Shown: positions 1-8,000 of the stretch, piece by piece | Numbering within the stretch: position 1 is the stretch's first letter | How the letters are laid out: each line of letters begins with the position of its first letter | Assembly: GCA_910578185.1 (NCBI GenBank) | Contig: CAJTPN010000014.1 | Location: 25,307-89,306 of the forward strand | Direction of reading: 5' to 3' | DNA: 64,000 nucleotides | Source of the DNA: an uncultured Acetatifactor sp. | GTDB taxonomy: Bacteria > Bacillota > Clostridia > Lachnospirales > Lachnospiraceae | Notes under the pieces: generated by a model | Database searches by the model: none | The model's input: the letters and a program-made list of their open reading frames with translations, nothing else | Told to the model about the DNA's origin: nothing | Position numbers and translations under genes: made by a program

Positions 1-36
1 AGTACTGTGCGGCGGGGACATCGGGTGGAGGAAAAG

Positions 37-483
37 ATGGAAGAATGGTCCGTGTGCAGCCCTGTTTCCGGGGAGGTGACGGGACAAAGAGAGGGGGAAC
101 GGCCAACAGTGGTGATTCGGCCAGACGGAGATAAGCTGTATGCGCCTGCAGGAGGCAAAATTACCCGTCTGTTTCCCATGGGCAATGCCTTTTTATTTTC
201 AACGGAATTTGGAGCGGAATTATATATCCAGGCCGGAGAGGTAAGCGACGAACTGTTGGTGCGGTATTACCGGCCTCGGATTATTCAGAATGAAGTGGTG
301 GGGAAAGGAAAACTTCTTTTAGAATTTGACAGACAGGGGCTGGAAGCGGAAGGAGCGTCTTCGGATGTGTTTGTCTGTGTGGAGAACTGCGCTTATGGCG
401 GCGATGTCAGGATGACGGCGGGAGAGCAGGTGAGAGTGGGAGAAGAAATTCTGCAGGTGCGGGAGCCTGTATCCCATCCTTGA
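37..483 (+). CDS. EIIA(Glc)-like domain protein lacking the phosphorylatable histidines
   Basis: A 148-residue protein that follows the fold pattern of the glucose-type PTS IIA domain (Crr): an APAGG turn near residues 36-40, a hydrophobic strand, then ELYIQAG at 61-67 where real EIIA has E-I-L-I-H-V-G. Aligned this way, the two active-site histidines fall on Asn50 (normally T-K-H-A) and Gln65, so it should not carry phosphate. The ATG at 37 is chosen because GGTGGAGG lies just upstream; a GTG at 7 would also stay in frame. The gene before it is outside the window. A structural or sensory role, or a biotin-lipoyl-like fold, is an inference. Confidence 0.6.
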   Translation: MEEWSVCSPVSGEVTGQREGERPTVVIRPDGDKLYAPAGGKITRLFPMGNAFLFSTEFGAELYIQAGEVSDELLVRYYRPRIIQNEVVGKGKLLLEFDRQGLEAEGASSDVFVCVENCAYGGDVRMTAGEQVRVGEEILQVREPVSHP

Positions 484-592
484 CATAACCATGTGTATTA
501 TATAGTATGAAATGGACAATAGGACTATTTTGATAAAGCAGGCTTCGATCAATGGGACGTATCGAAGCTTACGGATCATTGGAGGGATCGAC

Positions 593-1390
593 ATGAGATA
601 TATGACATTTAATTCATCCTGCTCTTATGCGGGAGTGGCCAATATGCTGGAATATCACGGAATTCTGGTCACTGACCGGCAGATTGCACTGGATATGGAT
701 TTGCCATTTTTATTTTCAGACGAAGGTGGTGTTTACGCTGCAGGCCCCATGCTGCAGAGCGCCAAATGGTTTGAACTGTATCTGAAGCCGTTAGGTTTTT
801 ACATGACAGAGAGGGTACTTTTGCCGGAAGAGGTAGGTCCATACCTGGAAAGCATACCCTGTGGGATGTTGGGGATACTTGTGGGTTCTCACAGACATGC
901 GGTGGTATCTATGGGGAAGGAATGGGGAAAATATAGATTTCTCAATAACAGGCACGAGAATTCAAAGGAACCGGATTACTGGCTTTTGGACGGGGAAGAA
1001 CTGCTGTCGCGGTTGAAGGGAACAGTTACCGTGGCGACATTAGAAAAGGGAAGGCCTCAGGCAGTGGATAAGATGCCATTTTTTTTGGAATCTGTGGAGG
1101 TTCTGAGGCGTATGAAAGGGGAGATACATATTTTCTGTGACGGTTTGCAGGAGCCGCAGGCGATAAAAGAAGCCATGGATAAACTTTTTCGCGCCATTCT
1201 CCTGGATGGAGTTACCATGTTGGAATTGTTGGGAGAGAAAGAAATCTGCAAAGATTTAAAAATGGTACAAGGGGAACTGCTCACAGCAGTCAGGGAAGGC
1301 GGGACCATGGTGTTAAAGGACAGAATTGACCTGGAGGTTCTGGAAGATGCCATAGGGCGATATATGGATTTGATTCCCACAAAGCAGTAA
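593..1390 (+). CDS. Papain/C39-like fold protein, function unknown
   Basis: About 265 residues. The N-terminal half resembles peptidase C39-like (papain-fold) domains: a Cys near the start (Cys10 in N-S-S-C-S-Y-A-G-V-A-N-M-L), then the Y-H-G-I turn typical of that helix, and a later H-R-H-A-V-V strand (His102) followed by F-L-N-N. The usual C-G-x-A is C-S-Y-A here, so activity is uncertain. The second half (about residues 170-265) has no family I recognise. Start at 593 is favoured over the in-frame ATG at 512 because GGAGG sits at 581-585. No signal peptide is evident, so it is probably cytoplasmic. A second C39-like protein lies at 33240-33908. Confidence 0.55.
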   Translation: MRYMTFNSSCSYAGVANMLEYHGILVTDRQIALDMDLPFLFSDEGGVYAAGPMLQSAKWFELYLKPLGFYMTERVLLPEEVGPYLESIPCGMLGILVGSHRHAVVSMGKEWGKYRFLNNRHENSKEPDYWLLDGEELLSRLKGTVTVATLEKGRPQAVDKMPFFLESVEVLRRMKGEIHIFCDGLQEPQAIKEAMDKLFRAILLDGVTMLELLGEKEICKDLKMVQGELLTAVREGGTMVLKDRIDLEVLEDAIGRYMDLIPTKQ

Positions 1391-1460
1391 GTAGCAATCC
1401 ATGCCTTTGGTCGGCGCAAAATTGTGCTGAACATTCAAATACAGCCGGTGAAATTTTTTG

Positions 1461-1620
1461 GGGCGTGTCTGAAAGTAGTTTTTCCACAGATGTGCGTTAC
1501 ACTTTGTGATAGGTAAGCGCTGATTTGGGAGGCGTAGTGTGGCTTTGCTTCCCAAATCTAAGGGAAGCAGACCAGGAAGTGTGGCGTGCAGATCAAGGGA
1601 AAGCGTTTTCAGACGCGCCC
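1461..1620. repeat. 160-bp MITE-like element with terminal inverted repeats
   Basis: The stretch begins GGGCGTGTCTGAAA (1461-1474) and ends with its near-perfect complement TTTCAGACGCGCCC (1607-1620; 13 of 14 match). Inside is a second inverted repeat, GATTTGGGAGGC at 1522-1533 against GCTTCCCAAATC at 1547-1558 (11 of 12). There is no credible ORF. Nested inverted repeats with defined ends suggest a non-autonomous transposon (MITE); a structured RNA is the alternative. No clear target-site duplication is visible, and I found no second copy in this window. Confidence 0.45.
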
Positions 1621-1643
1621 TGATTTTACGGTAAAATATTATC

Positions 1644-1672
1644 TTGACAAATACCCCATGGGGGTATATTCT
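1644..1672 (+). promoter_or_regulatory. Promoter of csoR-copA with CsoR operator in the spacer
   Basis: TTGACA at 1644-1649 is followed after 17 bases by TATTCT (1667-1672); TATATT at 1665-1670 is an alternative -10. Between them lies ATACCCCATGGGGGTAT (1651-1667), a G/C-tract inverted repeat of the CsoR operator type. A repressor bound here would sit directly on the promoter. Confidence 0.7.
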
Positions 1673-1690
1673 TTCATTATACCAACACAA

Positions 1691-1707
1691 ATACCTTATG
1701 GGGGTAT
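1691..1707 (+). promoter_or_regulatory. Second CsoR operator
   Basis: ATACCTTATGGGGGTAT repeats the operator at 1651-1667 with two changes in the left arm, 40 bp downstream (about four helical turns, same face). It lies in the transcribed leader. Confidence 0.65.
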
Positions 1708-1870
1708 TTGCAGATAAGTCAATTTCACCTTTTTGTTTCGCTGTACAGCGATTGGAATCTAAAACAGCTTCGTGCCGAAAGGGTAATGCATGGGTGCTGC
1801 AGTACACAATCTGCCAAAGCACATGAGGAAAAAAGTTTCCACATGCGGGAATCAGAAAAGGAGACAAAAT

Positions 1871-2212
1871 ATGGAAGAAAATAAAATGGAAGTTACGTGT
1901 GGAACAGAGCATGCAAAAGAGGGATTGTGTTGTCATCAAAAGGCAACACCCCGAGAGGAAAAGGGTATAAAGCTGCTGAAGAATCGTTTGAGCCGGATGA
2001 CCGGGCAGTTAAACGGAATCGCAAAGATGTTGGATGAGAACCGATATTGTGGGGATATCCTGATTCAGGTGGCGGCGGTGGAAAGTGCGCTTCAGGCTTT
2101 TGGTTATCTTGTATTGCAGGAGCATATGGCCACCTGTGTGGTGGAGGAAATACAGAAAGGGAATCTTGGGGTGGTGGAAGAAACAGTGGAGTTAGTAAAA
2201 AAATTAAAATAA
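1871..2212 (+). CDS. csoR: CsoR-family copper-sensing repressor
   Basis: 113 residues. The DUF156/CsoR helical core starts near residue 33 (L-K-N-R-L-S-R-M-T-G-Q-L-N-G-I). The Cu(I) ligands are visible as Cys60 (R-Y-C-G-D), His85 and Cys89 (E-H-M-A-T-C), the C-H-C pattern of copper CsoR rather than the RcnR or FrmR sets. A 30-residue N-terminal tail carries three more cysteines and two histidines (C10, C20, C21), unusual for the family and possibly an extra metal site. Copper binding should release the two upstream operators and induce csoR and copA. The start at 1871 is supported by AAAAGGAGA upstream. It precedes copA by 68 bp. Confidence 0.88.
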   Translation: MEENKMEVTCGTEHAKEGLCCHQKATPREEKGIKLLKNRLSRMTGQLNGIAKMLDENRYCGDILIQVAAVESALQAFGYLVLQEHMATCVVEEIQKGNLGVVEETVELVKKLK

Positions 2213-2280
2213 TAGAAATAAAAGGAAAAGTTTATAATTATGGAAAAACAGTTTGAAAAAGAAAGGCTGGGGTGCAGGGA

Positions 2281-5200
2281 ATGAAAGAGCGTTATCATAT
2301 TTCGGGGATGACTTGTTCCGCCTGTTCTTCACATGTGGAAAAGGCGGTTAATAAGCTAAAAGGGGTGGAGAAGGCTTCCGTGAATCTGTTGACGGAGACT
2401 ATGGAGGTCATGTATGAAGAGGAGGTAATCGAAGGGGATAGTATTGTGGCGGCGGTGGAGAAAGCGGGCTATGGTGCCGCATTGATTATCGGAGGCGTCG
2501 GAAAGCAGGGGGCTGCAGGCGGAACAAGCCGTATATCGGAGAAAGCAAAGAGATCCGCTATGGCTTCGGAAAAGGGTGCCAAGATTACCTCAACAGGGCA
2601 GATTTCAGGGGCAGAATCGGCGGGGACGGATATGACTTCCGGACAGGGGGAATGTGAGGGCAAATGTTTAGGCGGGATAGATACAAAAGAGCGTAGAGAC
2701 GATAGGAAGACAAACGGGAGTTCTGCAGGGCGGGACGGCTTGCAGAAGAGGGCGGAAAAAGAGGCGGGGGCAATGAAGCGGAGGCTTTGGATTTCCGTTG
2801 TGTTTCTGTTGCCCTTGATGTATGTGGCAATGTATCATATGTATAATGAATGGTTCGGAATTCCCATACCCGGCTTTGTGCACAAATATCTTCACGGAAA
2901 CGAGAATGCCCTAACGTTTGCCTTGACACAGCTGTTGTTACTATTGCCCATCTGTTATGAAAATCGAAAGTTTTTCTCAGTGGGATTTAAGACGCTTGGG
3001 CATTTCAGTCCCAATATGGACAGTCTGATTGCATTAGGTGCTTCCGCGTCCATCGCTTATGGTATTTTCGCCATGTACCGTATCAGTTATGGGCTGGGGC
3101 ATGGGGATATGGCGCTGGTAGAGCAATATTCCCATGACTTGTATTTTGAATCAGCGGGTATGATACTGACGTTGATTACAGTGGGAAAGTACTTGGAGAG
3201 CCGTTCTAAGGGGAAGACCAGTCAGGCGATTACAAAACTTATGGATCTGTCTCCCAAGTCCGCAATTTTGCTGACGGAAGACGGGCGGGAGGTGGAAGTT
3301 CCCACGGAGGAGCTGCGGACAGGAGATATTTTCCTGGTAAAACCGGGAAGCCTTGTGCCGGTGGATGCCACGGTGGTGGAGGGCAGCTCCAGCGTCGATG
3401 AGGCGGCGATTACGGGAGAGAGCGTGCCGGTGGAAAAGCATGAGGGGGATAAGGTGGTGTCTGCCACCGTGAACAAGGCAGGATTTTTGAAATGCAGGGC
3501 CGACAGGGTGGGAGAAGATACCACCTTGTCCCAGATTATCCGTCTGGTGGAGGAGGCCAGCGCCAGCAAGGCGCCTATTGCGCAGCTTGCAGATAAGGTA
3601 GCGGGAGTATTTGTACCTGTGGTCATTGGGATAGCGGCGGTGACGTTGTGTGTATGGATGTTTGCAGGTGCCGGTTTGGAATTTGCCCTGTCTACGGCCA
3701 TTGCGGTATTGGTGATATCCTGTCCCTGTGCCCTGGGACTTGCCACACCGGTGGCAATTATGGTGGGTACCGGCGTTGGCGCCGGACATGGTATCCTGAT
3801 CAAGTCGGGAGAAGCGCTGCAGCAGGCCCGGGAGGTTGACACGGTGGTGATGGATAAGACAGGAACCATCACCGCGGGCAGGCTGAAGGTGATGGAGGTA
3901 AGTGTCTATGCCCGGAATATGTCGGCGGATACCATGCTTCAGATTGCCGGGGCACTGGAGAAAAAGAGCGAACATCCACTTGCGGAAGCAGTGGTGGGAT
4001 ATGCGGATGACTGTAAGCTCCATATCCCTGAAATCAGAGATTTCAAAGCTGTCTTCGGCAGAGGTGTGGAAGGCGTGCTTAAAGAGGAAATTGGGCCTAA
4101 TTTTATGGTGTCGGGTGTCAGGACTTCTTCCGGAGAGGCCAATATTTGCGGAGAAGACGGGAGCTTTGCCACAGGCGATGGCCCCGGTTCGGTAGCCCTG
4201 CTGGAAAAGGGCGATGAGAAAGAGAGGGGTTACGGGAAAGGAGTAGCCGCACCGGATGGGGAGAAGGCGTTTCAGCGCAAGGACCTGGGAGCAAGGGCAG
4301 GCATGCGGTATTTTGTGGGGAATCTCCCCTACATGGAGGAAAACGGCATTTTCATTGACGAAATGGTGCTGGGTGGTATGGAGAAGTTTGCCGACGAGGG
4401 CATGACGCCTTTGCTGGTGGCGGAGGAAGGGCGTTTCCTGGGGGTTATCGGCGTGGCGGATGAAGTGAAGGCCACTTCCCTGGAGGCTATTCGAAAGTTT
4501 AAGGAAATGGGCATCCATGTGGTGATGCTTACGGGAGATAACAGGCGGACTGCGGAGGCGGTCAGACAGCAACTTGAAATTGAGGAAGTGGTGGCGGAAG
4601 TGCTGCCCCAGGATAAAGAGAAAAAGATTAGCCAACTGCAAAGCGCCGGGCATAAGGTGGCAATGATCGGGGACGGGATCAACGATGCGCCGGCGTTGGC
4701 GGCGGCCGATGTGGGGATGGCAATCGGTGCTGGCACGGATGTGGCAATGGAGAGTGCCGATATTATTCTGATGAAAAGCGATTTGCGTGACGCAGTGACG
4801 GCGGTTCGGTTAAGTCGCGCCGTGATTCGAAATATTAAGGAAAATTTATTTTGGGCGTTCTTTTATAATGCAATAGGTATTCCATTAGCAGCAGGTTTGT
4901 GGTATCCTATGTTTGAAGTAAAATTAAATCCCATGTTTGGCGCGGCCGCTATGAGTTTGAGCAGCATCTTTGTGGTGGGCAACGCGCTCAGGCTCCGTGG
5001 TTTTCGGAGCGGTTTCCGGCAGCGGGCCGGCCATATGGAGGCGGAAAGTACGGAAGCAGTTGGACTTGCAGGTGAAAGGCAGCCTTCGGAAGTGCCTGGA
5101 GAAGCGGAAGCCGTAATCGGGAAGGCGTCTTCGGAAGTGCCGGGAGAAGCGGAAGACACAGAAGAGGAGACACCTTCGGAAATTATGGGAGCGGTTGGAT

Positions 5201-5472
5201 TGATGAGGGCGGAAGAAACTTCGGAAAAGATAGAAAAAGAAAGGAAAGAGATTAGTATGGAAAAATTAATGACAGTTAACGGGATGATGTGCGGACACTG
5301 CACAGGCAGAGTACAGAAGGCTTTGGAAGCCCTGGAAGGGGTTAAGGCGGTCACAATGGATCTGGAGGCAAAGACGGCTTTGGTGGGGATGGAGACGGAA
5401 GTGACGGATGAGGCATTGACCGCTGCTGTTGCGGAAGCGGGCTATGAGGTGGAAAAGATTGTATTGAAGTAA
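2281..5472 (+). CDS. copA: Cu(I)-exporting P1B-type ATPase with fused C-terminal CopZ-like domain
   Basis: About 1063 residues, well above the usual 750-850. Order: N-terminal heavy-metal domain with CxxC at 12-15; a hydrophilic low-complexity linker (about 75-160); membrane segments; actuator T-G-E-S; C-P-C at 481-483; phosphorylated Asp525 in D-K-T-G-T; S-E-H-P-L; G-D-G-I-N-D-A-P near 797; and F-F-Y-N and M-S-L-S-S motifs in the last helices, typical of Cu(I) pumps. Oddities: an insertion of about 70 residues in the nucleotide-binding domain (about 603-674); a repetitive acidic linker after the last helix with two copies of S-E-V-P-G-E-A-E; and a second metal domain with CxxC at 1004-1007. 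It pumps copper out across the membrane. A GTG at 2272 is an alternative start. Confidence 0.92.
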   Translation: MKERYHISGMTCSACSSHVEKAVNKLKGVEKASVNLLTETMEVMYEEEVIEGDSIVAAVEKAGYGAALIIGGVGKQGAAGGTSRISEKAKRSAMASEKGAKITSTGQISGAESAGTDMTSGQGECEGKCLGGIDTKERRDDRKTNGSSAGRDGLQKRAEKEAGAMKRRLWISVVFLLPLMYVAMYHMYNEWFGIPIPGFVHKYLHGNENALTFALTQLLLLLPICYENRKFFSVGFKTLGHFSPNMDSLIALGASASIAYGIFAMYRISYGLGHGDMALVEQYSHDLYFESAGMILTLITVGKYLESRSKGKTSQAITKLMDLSPKSAILLTEDGREVEVPTEELRTGDIFLVKPGSLVPVDATVVEGSSSVDEAAITGESVPVEKHEGDKVVSATVNKAGFLKCRADRVGEDTTLSQIIRLVEEASASKAPIAQLADKVAGVFVPVVIGIAAVTLCVWMFAGAGLEFALSTAIAVLVISCPCALGLATPVAIMVGTGVGAGHGILIKSGEALQQAREVDTVVMDKTGTITAGRLKVMEVSVYARNMSADTMLQIAGALEKKSEHPLAEAVVGYADDCKLHIPEIRDFKAVFGRGVEGVLKEEIGPNFMVSGVRTSSGEANICGEDGSFATGDGPGSVALLEKGDEKERGYGKGVAAPDGEKAFQRKDLGARAGMRYFVGNLPYMEENGIFIDEMVLGGMEKFADEGMTPLLVAEEGRFLGVIGVADEVKATSLEAIRKFKEMGIHVVMLTGDNRRTAEAVRQQLEIEEVVAEVLPQDKEKKISQLQSAGHKVAMIGDGINDAPALAAADVGMAIGAGTDVAMESADIILMKSDLRDAVTAVRLSRAVIRNIKENLFWAFFYNAIGIPLAAGLWYPMFEVKLNPMFGAAAMSLSSIFVVGNALRLRGFRSGFRQRAGHMEAESTEAVGLAGERQPSEVPGEAEAVIGKASSEVPGEAEDTEEETPSEIMGAVGLMRAEETSEKIEKERKEISMEKLMTVNGMMCGHCTGRVQKALEALEGVKAVTMDLEAKTALVGMETEVTDEALTAAVAEAGYEVEKIVLK
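5257..5472 (+). other. Possible independently translated CopZ-like domain inside copA
   Basis: ATG at 5257 is in frame with copA and opens a 71-residue copper-chaperone domain starting M-E-K-L-M-T-V-N-G-M-M-C-G-H-C, a normal CopZ beginning. AAGGAAAGAG at 5241-5250 is a reasonable internal ribosome binding site about 7 bases upstream. It could yield free chaperone as well as the fused domain; this is an inference. Confidence 0.35.
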
Positions 5473-5475
5473 GAG

Positions 5476-5493
5476 AGCCGTACCGGTCCGGCT
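5476..5493 (+). terminator. Weak hairpin after copA
   Basis: AGCCG and CGGCT arms just after the copA stop, without a proper U-tract. It may be a weak terminator or a processing hairpin; readthrough into the channel gene is possible. Confidence 0.25.
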
Positions 5494-5575
5494 TTGGCTG
5501 TCATGTGTGCGCAGCACATGGCGGCAATGGCAGACCGGAATTTTTCGTGCGCAGGGCGCACAGATGGGAGCACGT

Positions 5576-6733
5576 ATGAAAAATAAATTGTTTTATGGGT
5601 TGTTTGTGGTATATGTGGTGATGGTAGTGTTTATCCTGTATATCAACGGTGTGTTTACGGGGAATGTGGCGTCTTTGAGCAATCTGTTGATCAACGGTGC
5701 CTTTTTGGCCTTAATAGGGTGTCTGTTCCTGATATCTGCAGCCAGTTTCCTTCAGCTGAATCATCTCACAGATGATTTACAGCGAGTGGGGGCCGCACTG
5801 CAGGCCGAATATAAAGAAGGGGGAAATAAGAATCTCTGGGCTGCCCTGCAGGATCGGAAGGATGTGTTTGAAGATGAGAACCTTCGTGTTGCGTTCGGAA
5901 AGTACCGGATGCGGGTGCGAGGAAGCAGGGTAGGAAAAAGATATGCGAATGTCTGTGATATTGAGGAATATTTAAATGAAGATTTGCTGGACAGGGTTGG
6001 AAGCAGCTATTTTAACTCCGGCATCTCCGGTACTATGACAGGATTGGGAATTCTGGGAACTTTTATCGGGCTTTCCCTTGGACTGGGCTCTTTCAGCGGG
6101 GATGATATTTATACCATTTCCGATAATGTGGGGCCGCTTTTGTCAGGTATGAAGGTGGCGTTCCACACTTCCGTATACGGCATTATATTTTCCTTGCTGT
6201 TTAATTATGTTTACCGCAGTATTATGGCGGATGCTTATGGGAAGCTGAATCTGTTTCTGGATATTTTCAAGCAGTGCGCCATGCCGCCGGTGGGATCCGG
6301 GGATGAAAATACCGCTACCATGTTGGTGTATCAGGCGAATACTGCCAATTATATGAAACAGCTTTTGGAGTTGGCCAAGGGGGAGGCCAAGGATCAGGTC
6401 AGAGCATTGGAACATATGGCGGATCAATTTGTGGAACAGCTTCAGGCGGTGATGGGAGCGGAATTGAAAGGCGTGGGAAACGCGCTTCAGGACGCTGCGC
6501 AGGCCCAGGAGACCAGCACGGAGAGCAGCAAACAGGTTTTGGATGCTGCCAGAGCATTGGTGGAATCCGGCCGCAGTATGCAGGAGGCCATGGATCAGAT
6601 GCTGAAACGGCAGGAGAGATTTGCAAAGGAGTTGGAGGAGCAAAAGGAATTGATTGCTTCTTCCTGTGAGGAGATCAGCCGGGATGTGAGCAGTCAGCTG
6701 TATACTTTTGAGCAGATGAGAGATCTGGTATAG
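5576..6733 (+). CDS. MotA/TolQ/ExbB-type proton channel subunit, ZorA-like
   Basis: 385 residues. Hydrophobic segments at about 5-23, 37-59, 152-172 and 193-214; the last two carry the family signature (S-G-T-M-T-G-L-G-I-L-G-T-F-I-G-L, then P-L-L-S-G-M-K-V-A-F-H-T-S-V-Y-G-I). From about residue 270 the cytoplasmic tail is a predicted helical coiled coil rich in E, Q, A and L, as in the long-tailed ZorA of Zorya defence rather than flagellar MotA. It should form the channel ring around the product of the next gene. GGGAG at 5566-5570 supports the ATG at 5576. An ordinary stator or TolQ-like role remains possible. Confidence 0.72.
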   Translation: MKNKLFYGLFVVYVVMVVFILYINGVFTGNVASLSNLLINGAFLALIGCLFLISAASFLQLNHLTDDLQRVGAALQAEYKEGGNKNLWAALQDRKDVFEDENLRVAFGKYRMRVRGSRVGKRYANVCDIEEYLNEDLLDRVGSSYFNSGISGTMTGLGILGTFIGLSLGLGSFSGDDIYTISDNVGPLLSGMKVAFHTSVYGIIFSLLFNYVYRSIMADAYGKLNLFLDIFKQCAMPPVGSGDENTATMLVYQANTANYMKQLLELAKGEAKDQVRALEHMADQFVEQLQAVMGAELKGVGNALQDAAQAQETSTESSKQVLDAARALVESGRSMQEAMDQMLKRQERFAKELEEQKELIASSCEEISRDVSSQLYTFEQMRDLV

Positions 6734-6772
6734 AATAAGGTGACGAAACCATAACGTCGATGGGAGCTAATT

Positions 6773-7768
6773 ATGAAGATAAAACAAAAAAACAGGGAGG
6801 CATTTGGGGAGCATAGCTACTGGCAGTCGTATTCTGATATGATGGCGGCACTTTTGCTGATCTTTGTGTTGATCATAGCCATTACGCTTGCAATTTATAA
6901 GCAGAAGACCACGGACCTGGATCAGGCGAGAACGGATTTGGCGCAGTCTCAGGATCATCTTAGCCTGACGCAGAAGGAACTGGACGATGCCCTGAAAGAT
7001 CTGGAGGAGTACAAGGCTGCGATTGAGAAATCCAATCAGGAACTGTCAAATTCCCTGGCGGAACTGCAACAGGCATATGCCAATGCGGCATTGACACAGG
7101 ATGAGCTGAACAAGGCATATCTGGAGATCGAGGAGGGCAAGAAGGAGCTGAGCATTGCCCAGGGAGAGTTGAACAGTGCCCAGGAAGAACTGAGTTCCAC
7201 CCAGCGGGAGTTGGAAAATATTGTTGGGATCAGAACTGATATTATCGGTGCACTTCAGACCACATTTAACAATTCCAGTATGAGCGTGGATGCACAGACT
7301 GGATCTATAACTTTTTCCTCAGATGTGCTTTTTAAGTATAACAGCGCAACGCTTTCCACAGACAGTCAGAAAACGCTGAAGGAGATTATCCCCATGTATC
7401 TGGATGTACTGCTGCAAGATCGGTTTCGCGAATACATAGCTGAAATCATTATCGAAGGGCATACGGATACGGACGGGGGCTATGAGGGGAATATGGAATT
7501 GTCCTATGACAGGGCGCATTCTGTGGCAAAGTTTTGCCTGAACTCTAAAAATGGGCTCAGCAAGGAAAAAATAGAGCAGCTGACAGGCTTGCTTACGGTA
7601 AACGGGCGTTCCTGCAGTCAGCCGGTTTATCAAACCGATGCGTTGGGCAGGCCGACGGACAAAGTGGATATGGCTGCGTCCCGCCGTGTGGAAATCAAGT
7701 TCCGCTTAAAGGAAGACGAGATGATTGAAAAGATAGCGGAGATTTTGAGGCAGAATCAGAACCAATAA
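6773..7768 (+). CDS. MotB/OmpA-type peptidoglycan-anchored channel partner, ZorB-like
   Basis: 331 residues. One N-terminal membrane helix (about 24-42) preceded by Y-W-Q-S-Y-S-D-M-M, where Asp22 matches the proton-carrying Asp of MotB and ZorB. A long heptad-rich stretch (about 45-150) with repeats of the type Q-x-E-L-x-x-A follows, then an OmpA-like peptidoglycan-binding domain: E-G-H-T-D-T-D-G, L-S-Y-D-R-A and S-R-R-V-E-I-K-F. It lies 39 bp after the channel gene and is surely co-transcribed. Together they should couple ion flow to movement or force across the wall. GGGAG at 6762-6766 sets the start. Confidence 0.75.
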   Translation: MKIKQKNREAFGEHSYWQSYSDMMAALLLIFVLIIAITLAIYKQKTTDLDQARTDLAQSQDHLSLTQKELDDALKDLEEYKAAIEKSNQELSNSLAELQQAYANAALTQDELNKAYLEIEEGKKELSIAQGELNSAQEELSSTQRELENIVGIRTDIIGALQTTFNNSSMSVDAQTGSITFSSDVLFKYNSATLSTDSQKTLKEIIPMYLDVLLQDRFREYIAEIIIEGHTDTDGGYEGNMELSYDRAHSVAKFCLNSKNGLSKEKIEQLTGLLTVNGRSCSQPVYQTDALGRPTDKVDMAASRRVEIKFRLKEDEMIEKIAEILRQNQNQ

Positions 7769-7795
7769 TTTGATAAAATATTTATAATTTATTTA

Positions 7796-7823
7796 TTGAT
7801 TTTTGTGTGTGATATGTTATATT
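7796..7823 (+). promoter_or_regulatory. Putative sigma-A promoter upstream of clpB
   Basis: TTGATT (7796-7801), 16-base spacer, TATATT (7818-7823). It would give clpB its own transcript with a leader of about 170 nt. I see no CIRCE element or CtsR box nearby. Confidence 0.4.
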
Positions 7824-8000
7824 GAATATAGAACAAAGAGAAATTACTTTTGATACGACATGGACAGAACCGGGATTGGTTTGGGAACGGGAAAAGATAA
7901 AGGTTTGTGAGGCAAGAAACAAACTGTCGCAGACCGTAACTGAGATAATCCGGCAAAGTAAAACAGTTCCGAAACGGAACGAAACCAGGAGGTATATAAC

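Noticed and set aside
1644..1826. 60-codon open frame across the CsoR operators
   Set aside because: It overlaps the promoter and both operators and lacks a ribosome site.
3151..4653. 500-codon minus-strand open frame opposite copA
   Set aside because: It lies wholly antisense to the conserved ATPase core, has no family motif or ribosome site, and is explained by codon bias of copA.
7769..8000. CIRCE or CtsR site before clpB
   Set aside because: Neither TTAGCACTC-N9-GAGTGCTAA nor tandem GGTCAAA heptamers are present.
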